From the NCBI GenBank assembly GCA_035691305.1, contig DASSJF010000070.1:1-46497 (forward strand): 46,497 nt of DNA. The letters are read 5' to 3'. Under the pieces are notes generated by a model. The model saw only the letters and a program-made list of their open reading frames with translations, was not told the origin of the DNA and searched no databases. The stretch comes from a bacterium. Its GTDB lineage: Bacteria; Sysuimicrobiota; Sysuimicrobiia; Sysuimicrobiales; Segetimicrobiaceae. Positions 17,232 through 25,386 of the stretch are shown here, one piece after another. The stretch's first letter is position 1. Each line of letters opens with the position of its first letter. The translations under genes and the position numbers were made by a program.

Positions 17232-18435
17232 GGTGTAGCGGTCCTCCTTCAAGGTATCCGTCGGCGTCCGCGGCGGCGCGCAGCCGGCCGGCAAGAGACG
17301 GCGGGATGTAGTCGGGACGGTGCAGGACGTACTCGGGGTACACCGGCAGCCGCGGGCGCAGGGTCAGACCGGCGGCTTCGGTGCGTTCCCGCAGGATCCG
17401 AATCTCGGGCCAGGGTGCTTCGGGATTGACGTAGTCGATCGTCAGCGGCGAGATCCCGCCCCAGTCGTTGATGCCTGCCTCGAGGTAGGTCTCGTAGCCG
17501 CGCGCCGTGAGGTTGGGCGGCACCTGGATGTTCATCTCGGGGCCCAGCACGAGGCGCGCCGCGGCGGCGGTCCGCGCGACGTCCGCCGTGTTCGGCTCGT
17601 CCGCCCCGGCCATCGGCGTCGCCGGCTTCGCCCGGAAGTTCTGCACGATCACTTCCTGAATATGTCCCCAGCGCGCGTGCGACTCGCGGATCGCGAGGAG
17701 CGTGTCGGCGCGCTCCGCCGCGGTTTCGCCGATGCCGATCAGCAGGCCGGTCGTGAACGGGATGCGCAGCGCCCCGGCCGCTTCCATCGTTCGCAGGCGC
17801 ACGCGAGGCCGCTTGCTCGGCGCCCGCTCGTGCGGGCCGCCCGGGCCGCAGAGCCGCTCGCTCGTGTTTTCCAGCATGAGGCCCATCGAGACGCTCACGT
17901 CCCGCAGCGGCGTCATCTCGCCCCGGCTCATCGTGCCGGGGTTGAGGTGGGGCCACAGCGCTGTTTCGCGGAGGACCAGCTGCGCCGCCTCGCGCAGGTA
18001 CGACAGGGTGCTGCGGTGGCCGCGCCGCCGCAGCCACTCGCGCGCCTCGGGAAACCGCTGCTCCGGCCGCTCCCCCAGCGTGAACAGCGCCTCGGCGCAG
18101 CCGAGCCGCTCGCCGGCGCGCGCGACGTCGAGCACTTCCTCCGGGGTCATGTACAGATGCGGGTCGGAGGCGGGGTCGGTGCGGAACGTGCAGTAGCCGC
18201 ACGTGTCGCGGCACAGGCGCGTGAGCGGGATGAAGACTTTGGGCGAGTACGAAACGACCCGGCCTTTGCTCCGCTCGCGCAGCGAGCGGGCCGCGGCGTA
18301 CAGCGCTTCGAGTTCGTCACCGGCGCAGGTCAACAGGCGCACCGCGTCGTCGCGCGTCGCCGGCCCGCCGGCGAGGATTCGGTCGAGCGTGGGGGCGAGC
18401 GGTGGTCTGGCGCCGAGACCGGTCGAGGGTGCCAC
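17200..18435 (-). CDS. cofG: Fo synthase subunit 1 (radical SAM CofG)
   Basis: CofG completes cyclisation to 7,8-didemethyl-8-hydroxy-5-deazariboflavin (Fo). The 411-residue radical-SAM protein shows PLTRLCRDTCGYCTFR with CxxxCxxC, GCAEALFTLGERPEQR, MLENTSERLC, IPFTTGLLIGIGET, VIVQNFRAKPATPM and EAGINDWGGISPLT, the CofG pattern. In Actinobacteria CofG and CofH are fused as FbiC; here they are separate but overlapping. The start is GTG 18435; a clear ribosome site is not visible. It lies 33 bases after the aminolevulinate synthase stop. Confidence 0.95.
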   Translation of the reverse strand: MAPSTGLGARPPLAPTLDRILAGGPATRDDAVRLLTCAGDELEALYAAARSLRERSKGRVVSYSPKVFIPLTRLCRDTCGYCTFRTDPASDPHLYMTPEEVLDVARAGERLGCAEALFTLGERPEQRFPEAREWLRRRGHRSTLSYLREAAQLVLRETALWPHLNPGTMSRGEMTPLRDVSVSMGLMLENTSERLCGPGGPHERAPSKRPRVRLRTMEAAGALRIPFTTGLLIGIGETAAERADTLLAIRESHARWGHIQEVIVQNFRAKPATPMAGADEPNTADVARTAAAARLVLGPEMNIQVPPNLTARGYETYLEAGINDWGGISPLTIDYVNPEAPWPEIRILRERTEAAGLTLRPRLPVYPEYVLHRPDYIPPSLAGRLRAAADADGYLEGGPLHHGYRLGRASA

Positions 18436-18468
18436 GAGCCAGAGTTCGCGTCCGGAAAGGCGGAAGTC

Positions 18469-19704
18469 CTACCGTGCGAAGGCCCGCGGAGTTGCCGCGG
18501 GGTGGTGGAGCGCCCGCCGGCGCCACACCGTACCCAGCGCCGCGACGAGCCGGTCCATCTCGGCGTCGTCGTGCAGCGGGGTGGGGGTGATCCGCAGGCG
18601 CTCCGTCCCGACCGGGACCGTCGGGTAGTTGATCGGCTGCAGATAGATGCGGTGGCGGATCAACAGTTCGTCGGAGAGGGCCCGGCACAGGGTCGCGTCG
18701 CCCACCATGAACGGCACGATGTGGCTCGGCGTGTCTTTGACCGGGAGCCCCGCTGCGGCGAGCAGGCGCTTGAGCCGCGAGGCCCGCTCCTGGTGCCGCG
18801 CGCGCTCTTCCGAATGCGTCTTGAGATAGCGCACGCTCGCCAGCGCGCCGGCCGCGATCGCCGGCGGCAACGCGGTCGTGAAGATAAAGCCCGGGGCGAA
18901 GCTGCGCACGCAGTCGACGAGCGCCGCCGGGCCGGCGATGTACCCGCCCGTGACGCCGAAACCCTTCGCCAGCGTACCCTGGATCACGGTGAGACGGTGT
19001 AGGACGCCGTCCCGCTCCGCGATGCCGCCGCCGCGCGGCCCGTACAGCCCCACCGCGTGGACCTCGTCGAGATAAGTGAGCGCCCCGTGACGGTCGGCGG
19101 CGTCGCACAGCGCGTCCAGGGGCGCGATGTCGCCGTCCATCGAATACACCGACTCGAGGCACACGAGTTTCGGCCGGTCCGCCTCGACCGATCCCAGCAG
19201 CCGCTCGAGATCCGCCGGGTCGCTGTGCCGGAAGATGTGCTTCTCCGCGCCGCTCCGCTTGATGCCCTCGATCATCGATGCGTGGTTCGAGGCGTCGGAG
19301 AAGATGACGCAGCCGGGCAGCAGCCGCGCGATCATGCTGATCGCGCCCTCGTTCGCCGTATAGCCCGAGGTGAACAGGAGCGCCGCGTCCTTGCGGTGCA
19401 AATCGGCGAGCTCCCGCTCGAGCAGCACGTGATGGTGGCCGGTGCCCGAGATATTGCGGGTGCCGCCGGCCCCGGCCCCGCACCGGCGGAGCGCGTCGGC
19501 CATGGCTTCGAGCACGACCGGGTGCTGGCCCATGCCGAGGTAGTCGTTCGAGCACCACACGGTTACCTCGATCGGCCCGTCCGGCGCGTGCCAGGTGGCG
19601 CGCGGGAAGCCGCCGCACCGCCGCTCGAGATCGGCGAAGGCGCGGTACCGGCCGTCCGTTTTGAGCCCGGCGATCGCGCCGGCGAAGAGTGCGTCGTAAT
19701 TCAT
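18469..19704 (-). CDS. hemA: 5-aminolevulinate synthase (Shemin/C4 pathway)
   Basis: This PLP enzyme condenses glycine and succinyl-CoA to 5-aminolevulinate, the haem precursor. The 411 residues match ALAS rather than its KBL or BioF relatives: [95 protein letters not shown], the lysine in [12 protein letters not shown] and [17 protein letters not shown] use ATG 19704, which has GAGGGGG upstream. The in-frame ATGATG at 19743 is part of the promoter -10 box. It leads an operon with cofG and cofH. Confidence 0.9.
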   Translation of the reverse strand: MNYDALFAGAIAGLKTDGRYRAFADLERRCGGFPRATWHAPDGPIEVTVWCSNDYLGMGQHPVVLEAMADALRRCGAGAGGTRNISGTGHHHVLLERELADLHRKDAALLFTSGYTANEGAISMIARLLPGCVIFSDASNHASMIEGIKRSGAEKHIFRHSDPADLERLLGSVEADRPKLVCLESVYSMDGDIAPLDALCDAADRHGALTYLDEVHAVGLYGPRGGGIAERDGVLHRLTVIQGTLAKGFGVTGGYIAGPAALVDCVRSFAPGFIFTTALPPAIAAGALASVRYLKTHSEERARHQERASRLKRLLAAAGLPVKDTPSHIVPFMVGDATLCRALSDELLIRHRIYLQPINYPTVPVGTERLRITPTPLHDDAEMDRLVAALGTVWRRRALHHPAATPRAFAR

Positions 19705-19738
19705 CGATCCGATCCCCCTCGATCCGTTTACAGAGAGC

Positions 19739-19744
19739 ATCATA
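19739..19744 (-). promoter_or_regulatory. -10 box of the hemA-cofG-cofH operon
   Basis: TATGAT on the minus strand lies 34 bases upstream of the hemA ATG, leaving a leader of about 28 nt that contains the GAGGGGG ribosome site. No good -35 hexamer is visible. A divergent -10 box for the methyltransferase lies 20 bases away on the other strand. Confidence 0.5.
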
Positions 19745-19763
19745 CGCCCCGGTGCCGGCCCGG

Positions 19764-19769
19764 TATACT
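19764..19769 (+). promoter_or_regulatory. -10 box giving a leaderless methyltransferase transcript
   Basis: TATACT ends six bases before the GTG start at 19776, so the expected transcription start coincides with the start codon. There is no room for a ribosome binding site. Confidence 0.55.
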
Positions 19770-19775
19770 GGTCGC

Positions 19776-20603
19776 GTGGACTCCTTTCTCCGCTCCAACC
19801 AGGCGATGTGGGACGTCTGGGCCCGCCACCACGTAGTCTCGCCGTTCTACGACGTCGCAGGCTTCAAAGCGGGTGCGCGCCGGAGCCGGGTGGGGCTCGA
19901 CGCGCTCGAGACCCGGCTCGTCGGCGACGTCACCGGGAAGTCGCTGCTCCACCTGCAGTGCCACTTCGGGCTCGACACCCTGTCGTGGGCCCGGCGCGGC
20001 GCCGTCGTAACCGGCGTCGATTTCTCCGGCGAGGCGATCGGCGCGGCGCGAGCGCTGGCGGCGGAAACCGGCATCCCCGCGACGTTCGTCCAGAGCGACG
20101 TCTACCAGTCGCCGTCCGCGCTGGACGGGGAGTTCGACATCGTGTTCGCGTCGCACGGGGTGCTGTGCTGGCTGCCGGACCTCGACCGGTGGGCCGGGGT
20201 CGCGGCCCACTTTCTGCGGCCTGGAGGCCGACTTTATTTGATCGAGGTGCACCCGTTTCCGCTTATCTTCGATGACCGACAGGCGGACCGGGAGCTGCGC
20301 GTCGGTTATCCTTACTTTCATCCTGAAGGGCCGCTGCGGATGGAGCGGCGTGGCTCGTACGCGGTGCCGGACGCTCCCGTCGACAGCGTCATGTACGAGT
20401 GGGTGCATCCGCTCAGTGATGTCCTGGGGGCGATCACGCGCGCCGGACTGCGGCTCGACGGGTTCGAGGAGTATCCGTACCTCGGGTGGGCGATGTTCCC
20501 GTGGATGGTCGAGCGCCCGGACGGCATGTGGGAGCTGCCGGAAGGAATGTTGCCCCTGCCGCTCATGTTCTCGCTCGCCGCGGTCAAGGCCGGCCCGCCG
20601 TGA
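19776..20603 (+). CDS. Class I SAM-dependent methyltransferase
   Basis: A 275-residue methyltransferase with the Rossmann SAM motif [20 protein letters not shown] near residues 50-70, then [17 protein letters not shown] and the post-II region [17 protein letters not shown]. An aromatic C-terminal part ([20 protein letters not shown]) suggests a hydrophobic substrate. The GTG start lies directly after a -10 box, so the message is probably leaderless. Its stop overlaps the next gene as GTGA. Coupling to a geranylgeranyl-reductase-like enzyme hints at a quinone or isoprenoid substrate, but this is inference. Confidence 0.85.
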   Translation: MDSFLRSNQAMWDVWARHHVVSPFYDVAGFKAGARRSRVGLDALETRLVGDVTGKSLLHLQCHFGLDTLSWARRGAVVTGVDFSGEAIGAARALAAETGIPATFVQSDVYQSPSALDGEFDIVFASHGVLCWLPDLDRWAGVAAHFLRPGGRLYLIEVHPFPLIFDDRQADRELRVGYPYFHPEGPLRMERRGSYAVPDAPVDSVMYEWVHPLSDVLGAITRAGLRLDGFEEYPYLGWAMFPWMVERPDGMWELPEGMLPLPLMFSLAAVKAGPP

Positions 20604-21838
20604 ACGGCGCGGCGCCCGCCGAACATGACGTGATCGTCGTCGGGGCGGGGCCCGCCGGGTCCGCCGCCGCGTACGCGCTCGCGTCCGGCGGCGTCCGGGT
20701 ACTGCTGCTCGACAAAGCGCTGTTTCCGCGGGAAAAGGTCTGCGGCGACGGCCTCACACCTCGCGCCGTCGCGGCGCTCGACGGCATGAACCTGCTGGAC
20801 CGTCTGCGTCCGCTCGGCCACGCGGTCGGCGACATCGTGGTCACCGCGCCAGGCGGGGGACGCGTGGCGGCCGCCGTGCCGGGCGGCACGGGCGCGGGCC
20901 GTCCGCCGATGCTGGTCGTACCGCGGATTCACCTCGACGACGCGGTTCGAACGCGCGCGGTGGAGGCGGGGGCCTCGTTCGAGGGTGGCGCCGAGGTCGA
21001 GGACATCCGTCGTGAGAACGGTCTCGTCGCGGTCCGCGCGTTGCGCGCCGGCCGGCGCGCAACGTACAGCGCGCGTCTTGCGATCGTTGCGACCGGCGCG
21101 TCGCTCGTGTTGCCGCAGCGGCTGCGGGCGCTGCGGCGTCCGCCGGTGATGATGCTGGCCGCGCGCTCGTACGTGCCGGCGCCGTCCGCGGACGCCTCCT
21201 CGCGGATCGAAATCCGGTTCGCGGGGGTGCCGCTGCCCGGGTACGGATGGATCTTCCCGATTTCCAGTTCGGCCGTGAACGCCGGCGTGGGATTTTACCC
21301 GCGCGGCCGGGGCCCGGCGCCTTCGGCGCGCGAGGTCTGCCGGCGGTTCGTGGGGGCGATCGACGCGCGCGCCGGCCGGGACCGCGGCGGACCGTACCCG
21401 ATCCGCAGCTACCCGCTTCGCGTGGACTTCCCGGCGTCGCGGGTCCACGCGGACGGCGTGCTCTTCGCCGGCGAGGCCGCCGGTCTCGTGAACCCGCTCA
21501 CCGGCGAGGGGATCGACTACGCGCTCGAGTCGGGGCGCATCGCCGCGGATCACGCCGCGGCGTTTCTTGCGGACCGCGACCGGTCATCCCGCGGATTCGC
21601 CGCCGCCGCCTCCGCCTACGAGCGCGCGCTCCGCGACCGGTTCGAGCGTCTCTTTGCCGTCTGCCGGATCCTCCGCGACACGGCCGCGCGGCCCGCGCTG
21701 CTCAACCGGCTGGTGGGGATCGCGGGCCGCCGCGACGATCTCACGATGGGGCTCGTGAACCTTGTGCTGGGCAATCGCGAACCGCTCGCCGCGGGATCGA
21801 TCCGCGCGAGGCTGGGACGCCTGCTGCTGGCGCGGTAG
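20600..21838 (+). CDS. Geranylgeranyl-reductase family FAD-dependent oxidoreductase
   Basis: A 412-residue flavoprotein of the geranylgeranyl reductase family, which saturates double bonds of polyprenyl chains such as menaquinone tails. Landmarks are DVIVVGAGPAGSAAAYALA (FAD dinucleotide loop), LFPREKVCGDGLTPRAV (the family's CGDG signature), YGWIFPISSSAVNAGVGF and LFAGEAAGLVNPLTGEGIDYA near residue 295. It starts at GTG 20600, overlapping the methyltransferase stop. It ends one base from the convergent amidohydrolase gene. With menG in the same window, a menaquinone-modifying role is plausible. Confidence 0.86.
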   Translation: MNGAAPAEHDVIVVGAGPAGSAAAYALASGGVRVLLLDKALFPREKVCGDGLTPRAVAALDGMNLLDRLRPLGHAVGDIVVTAPGGGRVAAAVPGGTGAGRPPMLVVPRIHLDDAVRTRAVEAGASFEGGAEVEDIRRENGLVAVRALRAGRRATYSARLAIVATGASLVLPQRLRALRRPPVMMLAARSYVPAPSADASSRIEIRFAGVPLPGYGWIFPISSSAVNAGVGFYPRGRGPAPSAREVCRRFVGAIDARAGRDRGGPYPIRSYPLRVDFPASRVHADGVLFAGEAAGLVNPLTGEGIDYALESGRIAADHAAAFLADRDRSSRGFAAAASAYERALRDRFERLFAVCRILRDTAARPALLNRLVGIAGRRDDLTMGLVNLVLGNREPLAAGSIRARLGRLLLAR

Positions 21839-21839
21839 G

Positions 21840-22730
21840 CTAGGGCAGGTGCAGTATCCGGCGCGCGTTGCCCTCGAAGATCGCGTGTGTGTCCTCGTCG
21901 GAAATTTCGAGGTCCCTGAAGATCTGCTGCTGCTCGCGCAGGATCTTTTCGCGGTACTCGCCGGGCGCGGTGGAGTCCGTGCCGAAGAGGATACGCCGCG
22001 GCCCGAACGCTCGGAGGAGATCCCGGAAGACCTGATCGAGCCCGGGCGCGCCCGGCGTGTACTCCCGCCAGTTGTTCGTCCCCGACGTGTCCGTCCAGAT
22101 GTTCTCCGTGTGATACGCGAGGAACAGCGCCTCGCGCAGGAAGCCGGCGCCGCAGTGCGCGATGCCGAAGGTGATCTCCGGGAAGTCGCGCGCGACGCTC
22201 GAGAGCGGCAGCGGATTCGCGTAGGTCAGGTCGTAGATCGGCGCGACCGTGATTCCGAAGTGATAGAGGACGGGCAGACCCTGCGCCGCCGCGGCTTCGT
22301 AGACCGGATAGACGGCCCGGTCGCTGGCCTGAAAGCGCTGGACCGGCGGATAGAGCTTGAGTCCGCGCAGGCCCCACGCGCCGAAGCGCGCCACGGTCGC
22401 GGCCGCATCCGGCGCCGTGGGATCGACGACGCTGCCCCAGGCTTGGAAGCGGTCCGGGGCGAGCCGCACGAACTCGGCGAGCTCTTCGTTGCCCTCGCCG
22501 ATCGCGATGAACACGCCGGTGCCGATGCCGGCTTTGTCGAACACCGCCTTCCACCTCGCGGCGTGCTCGGCGATGCTCACGCCCTCGAGGCCATCGAACC
22601 GGCGCGCGACGCGCCCGGATTGCCCCGCGAAGAACTCGCGCGCCTGCGGCCGCAGCGGCCACGGGCGCGCGCGCAGACGCTGAAACATCGAGGCGGTCGC
22701 AAGGTGCAGGTGCGCGTCGGTGATGGGCGT
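21840..22730 (-). CDS. Amidohydrolase-family protein with apparent ACG start
   Basis: A TIM-barrel metal-dependent hydrolase of the amidohydrolase-2 family (296 residues as drawn). The first conventional start, ATG 22688, lies after the metal-binding HxH motif. Upstream in the same frame the sequence reads PITDAHLHLATAS, which belongs to the protein. That extension has no ATG, GTG or TTG before a stop, but ACG 22730 stands eight bases after a perfect AGGAGG and would give MPITDAHLHL. Further motifs are LRGLKLYPP, LPVLYHFGI, ITFGIAHCGAGF and ILFGTDSTAP, covering the remaining metal ligands. The substrate is unknown. Confidence 0.8.
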   Translation of the reverse strand, partial: TPITDAHLHLATASMFQRLRARPWPLRPQAREFFAGQSGRVARRFDGLEGVSIAEHAARWKAVFDKAGIGTGVFIAIGEGNEELAEFVRLAPDRFQAWGSVVDPTAPDAAATVARFGAWGLRGLKLYPPVQRFQASDRAVYPVYEAAAAQGLPVLYHFGITVAPIYDLTYANPLPLSSVARDFPEITFGIAHCGAGFLREALFLAYHTENIWTDTSGTNNWREYTPGAPGLDQVFRDLLRAFGPRRILFGTDSTAPGEYREKILREQQQIFRDLEISDEDTHAIFEGNARRILHLP

Positions 22731-22845
22731 GGCGGACTCCTCCTGTGCTCAGCGCGCCGGGAGCCGCGGATCCGGCGGGGGCTCGCCCGGGTTCGTGCTC
22801 GAGAACGTTCGGCGGCGCGCCGTCGCTTTCTTAGTCGCTTCCATC

Positions 22846-22851
22846 AATATA
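22846..22851 (-). promoter_or_regulatory. Candidate -10 box for the amidohydrolase gene
   Basis: TATATT on the minus strand lies in a locally AT-richer patch of the 225-bp divergent intergenic region, about 115 bases before the proposed start. No -35 match is evident. The region 22731-22955 otherwise shows only the plus-strand -10 box. Confidence 0.3.
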
Positions 22852-22923
22852 CGTCTACGTCACGGAGCGCGTGCCCGCGCGACTTCTTGGATCGATCTTC
22901 ACGCTCTCTTCACAGTCCGGGGG

Positions 22924-22929
22924 CATAAT
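22924..22929 (+). promoter_or_regulatory. Candidate -10 box for the acyltransferase-like membrane protein
   Basis: CATAAT lies five bases before an in-frame GTG (22935) and 26 bases before ATG 22956. If GTG 22935 is used, the transcript would be leaderless. If ATG 22956 is used, the leader is about 20 nt with a GGGGGCGA purine stretch. Confidence 0.4.
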
Positions 22930-22955
22930 CGACGGTGGCAGCGGGGGCGAATCGC

Positions 22956-24068
22956 ATGAATCATTCGAACGCCCGTCGGCTACTATCGTTGGACGCGTTT
23001 CGCGGCGCCGTGATTGCCGGGATGCTCGTCGTCAACAACGTGCCCTGGACGAGCGCGACGCCGCGCCAGTTGATGCACGCCCCGTGGGGCCAGGGTGTCA
23101 CGTTCACCGACATGATTCTGCCGTGGTTCGTGCTCGCCATGGGCGTCGCGGTACCGCAGAGCCACGCCGCGCGCGGCGCGGCCTGGCTGCGGATCTGGCG
23201 GGTCGTCCGGCGCGCGGTGCTGCTGGCCGGCCTCGGCGTCCTGCTCAATTCGCTCGAAGTCCACCGGTTCGTCCTGAACATCGACGTCCTGCAGTTGATC
23301 GGACTCGCGTATCTCGTCGCGGCGGCGTTCGGCGGACTGCCGATGCTCGCGCGCCTCGCGGCGGCCGCGGTCCTGCTCGGCGCGCACGCGGCGCTGCTGG
23401 CGTTCGTGCCGGCGCCCGGCGCGGCGGCGGGCAGTCTCCTCCAGGGCCACAACATCGTGCAGTACCTCAACGACGCGTATCTCGCCCATTACCACCTTGC
23501 GGGCCTGCTGTCCGTCGCGCCCGCGGCCGCGCTCGCGTTGATCGGTGGGGCGGCCGGCGAGATGCTGCGGCGCGGCGTGCTGTCGGGGCGGGAGGACGAG
23601 TCGCGGGCGATCCATCCGGCGGCGGCCGCGGCCGCGGTCGGTCTCGGCGGGCTCGCGCTCGCCGGCGCCGGCTGGGCGTGGGGCGGCGTGTTGCCGCTCA
23701 GCAAGCCGCTGTGGACGGCGTCGTACGCGCTGCTGGCCGGCGGCTTCGGGCTCGCGCTGCTGGCGGCGTTCTACGCGCTTGCGGACCTCGCGGGCTGGCG
23801 CGCCGTCGCCGCGCCGCTCGCGGTCCTCGGCGTGAACGCGATCGTCGCGTACGTGGCGCCGATTCTCTTCAAGGTGCTGGTGCTCGACGCGCTGCACGCG
23901 CACACGGCCGCGGGCGCCTTCGTCTCGCTGGAGTCCGCGATCATCGCCTCGCTCGTGGACCGGCTCGGAACCGTGCCGGCGCTCTGGCTCTACACCGGCG
24001 CGTACGTGGTCGTGTGGTGGCTTGGGCTGGTGCCCCTGTACCGCGCCCGAATCTTCGTTCGCGTCTAG
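22956..24068 (+). CDS. DUF5009/HGSNAT-like multispan acyltransferase family protein
   Basis: A membrane protein of about 370 residues with roughly ten hydrophobic segments. The opening RRLLSLDAFRGAVIAGMLVVNN and the following ILPWFVLAMGVAVPQS are typical of the heparan-alpha-glucosaminide acetyltransferase-like (DUF5009/NagX) family. Its members are thought to move acetyl groups across the membrane onto sugars. The conserved histidine of the family may be in PWGQGVTFTD or in the loop GHNIVQYLNDAYLAHYH. I chose ATG 22956 because homologues begin close to the LDAFRG motif; GTG 22935 adds seven residues. It is transcribed divergently from the amidohydrolase. Confidence 0.82.
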   Translation: MNHSNARRLLSLDAFRGAVIAGMLVVNNVPWTSATPRQLMHAPWGQGVTFTDMILPWFVLAMGVAVPQSHAARGAAWLRIWRVVRRAVLLAGLGVLLNSLEVHRFVLNIDVLQLIGLAYLVAAAFGGLPMLARLAAAAVLLGAHAALLAFVPAPGAAAGSLLQGHNIVQYLNDAYLAHYHLAGLLSVAPAAALALIGGAAGEMLRRGVLSGREDESRAIHPAAAAAAVGLGGLALAGAGWAWGGVLPLSKPLWTASYALLAGGFGLALLAAFYALADLAGWRAVAAPLAVLGVNAIVAYVAPILFKVLVLDALHAHTAAGAFVSLESAIIASLVDRLGTVPALWLYTGAYVVVWWLGLVPLYRARIFVRV

Positions 24069-24090
24069 CGCGTCCGCGCTCCCGTTAGGA

Positions 24091-24096
24091 TAAAAT
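24091..24096 (+). promoter_or_regulatory. -10 box of the seven-repeat secreted protein operon
   Basis: TAAAAT ends nine bases before ATG 24106. Transcription would begin within about three bases of the start codon, so the message is nearly leaderless and lacks a ribosome site. Confidence 0.5.
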
Positions 24097-24105
24097 AGAA
24101 CAAGC

Positions 24106-25386
24106 ATGCGACCGCGAGCGCTCCGGCTCCGCGCGGCCGTTCCGGCCGCGCTTCTCGTCGTCCTGTTCGCGACGTTCCCGCCCCCGCTGCGCGGGGCCAC
24201 GCCCGCAGTAGACGTTCCGGGCGCGACCGCGGCCGCCCCGCCGCCGTCTGCCGCTCGGAGTCCCGTCGCGTCGCTGCGGCTGATCGTGCGCACGGGCGAC
24301 CGCGCCCCGGACGGCGGCACCTACACCAAGCTCGCCGACCCGGCGCTCAACGACGCGGGCGACCTTGCCTTCGGCGCCGAGACCACCGCGCAGGAGAGCG
24401 CGCAGGCGCTGTTTCTCCGGCACGCCGGGCGCACGACGACGCTCGTGGCAGCCGGACGGCTCGCCGCAACGGGCGGTACCTTCGCCACGTTCAGCGACGT
24501 CGTCCTCAACAACAAGGGCACCGCCATCTTCCTCGGCCGGACGACGGCCCGCGATGCCCGTCTGGGAATCTACGCGGTGCGGAACGGCGTGCTCGCGCCG
24601 GTCGTGATCACGGGGCAGCCGGCGCCGAGCGGCGGCGTCTTCACAGACTTTGCGAACGCGACGATCAACGACGACGGGGTGATCGCCTTCGTCGGGCGGA
24701 CCAACGGGACCGGCACGGAAGGCATCTACACGAGCAGCGGCGGGAAAACAACGGCGCGCGTGATGGGCGGCTGGCCTGCGCCGACGGGTGGGCTGTTCCT
24801 GTTCTTCCTCGACGGCAGTCCGGCGCTCAACGACCGCGGCCAGATCGCCTTCGTGGCGGCGACCACCGAACACGCGACCCAGGGCGTGTACGTGCTGACC
24901 GGCGACCGCGTGGTGCCGGTCGTCACCACCGACGACCTGGCGCCGGTCGGCGCACGCTTTACCGAGTTCGGCTTCGTCAACCTGACCCGCGACGGGACGG
25001 TCGGCTTCGTCGGGCGGTCGGCGCGGGGCGCGGTGCACGAGGCGCTCTACGCGACGGGACGCGAGGCGCTCGTGACGCTCGCGCGCGTGGGCGACACGGC
25101 CGACGACGGGGTGCCGTTCCCGACCTTCACGAACGTCCTGATGAACAGCGCGGAGGACACCGTGTTTGAACCCGGCATCGTGCGCTTCCCCGACGTATAC
25201 CCGCACACGATCTATCTCGCCCGCCGCTCCGGGGTTGCCGTGATCGCCCGGGAAGGCGAAGCCGCGCCCGGCGGGGCCAAGTTCACCGCGTTCAGCCAGG
25301 CGATCATCAATGACCACCGGCAGGTGGCGTTCGTCGCGGAGACCGACGACGGCCGGCACGGCATCTACCTCATGACGCTTCGATGA
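24106..25386 (+). CDS. Secreted protein with seven NxxGxxAF-type repeats
   Basis: The 426-residue protein starts with a signal peptide (basic MRPRALRLR, then a hydrophobic core ending near RGATPA) and a Pro/Ala-rich linker. The rest is seven repeats of about 50 residues, each with an AP-x-GG-x-F element followed by IN-D-G-x-IAF-VG and GIY. Well-formed copies include NDAGDLAF, NDDGVIAF and NDRGQIAF; repeats 5-7 are degenerate. The pattern matches the 'choice-of-anchor tandem repeat NxxGxxAF' family, but no C-terminal anchor is present. Seven repeats would suit a seven-bladed beta-propeller (inference). Its stop overlaps the next gene as ATGA. Confidence 0.82.
   Translation: MRPRALRLRAAVPAALLVVLFATFPPPLRGATPAVDVPGATAAAPPPSAARSPVASLRLIVRTGDRAPDGGTYTKLADPALNDAGDLAFGAETTAQESAQALFLRHAGRTTTLVAAGRLAATGGTFATFSDVVLNNKGTAIFLGRTTARDARLGIYAVRNGVLAPVVITGQPAPSGGVFTDFANATINDDGVIAFVGRTNGTGTEGIYTSSGGKTTARVMGGWPAPTGGLFLFFLDGSPALNDRGQIAFVAATTEHATQGVYVLTGDRVVPVVTTDDLAPVGARFTEFGFVNLTRDGTVGFVGRSARGAVHEALYATGREALVTLARVGDTADDGVPFPTFTNVLMNSAEDTVFEPGIVRFPDVYPHTIYLARRSGVAVIAREGEAAPGGAKFTAFSQAIINDHRQVAFVAETDDGRHGIYLMTLR

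Noticed and set aside
19705-19743. Earlier hemA start at ATGATG 19743
   Set aside because: Those bases form a TATGAT -10 box, and the extra residues ([13 protein letters not shown]) are not part of the ALAS family start, which matches MNYDALF.
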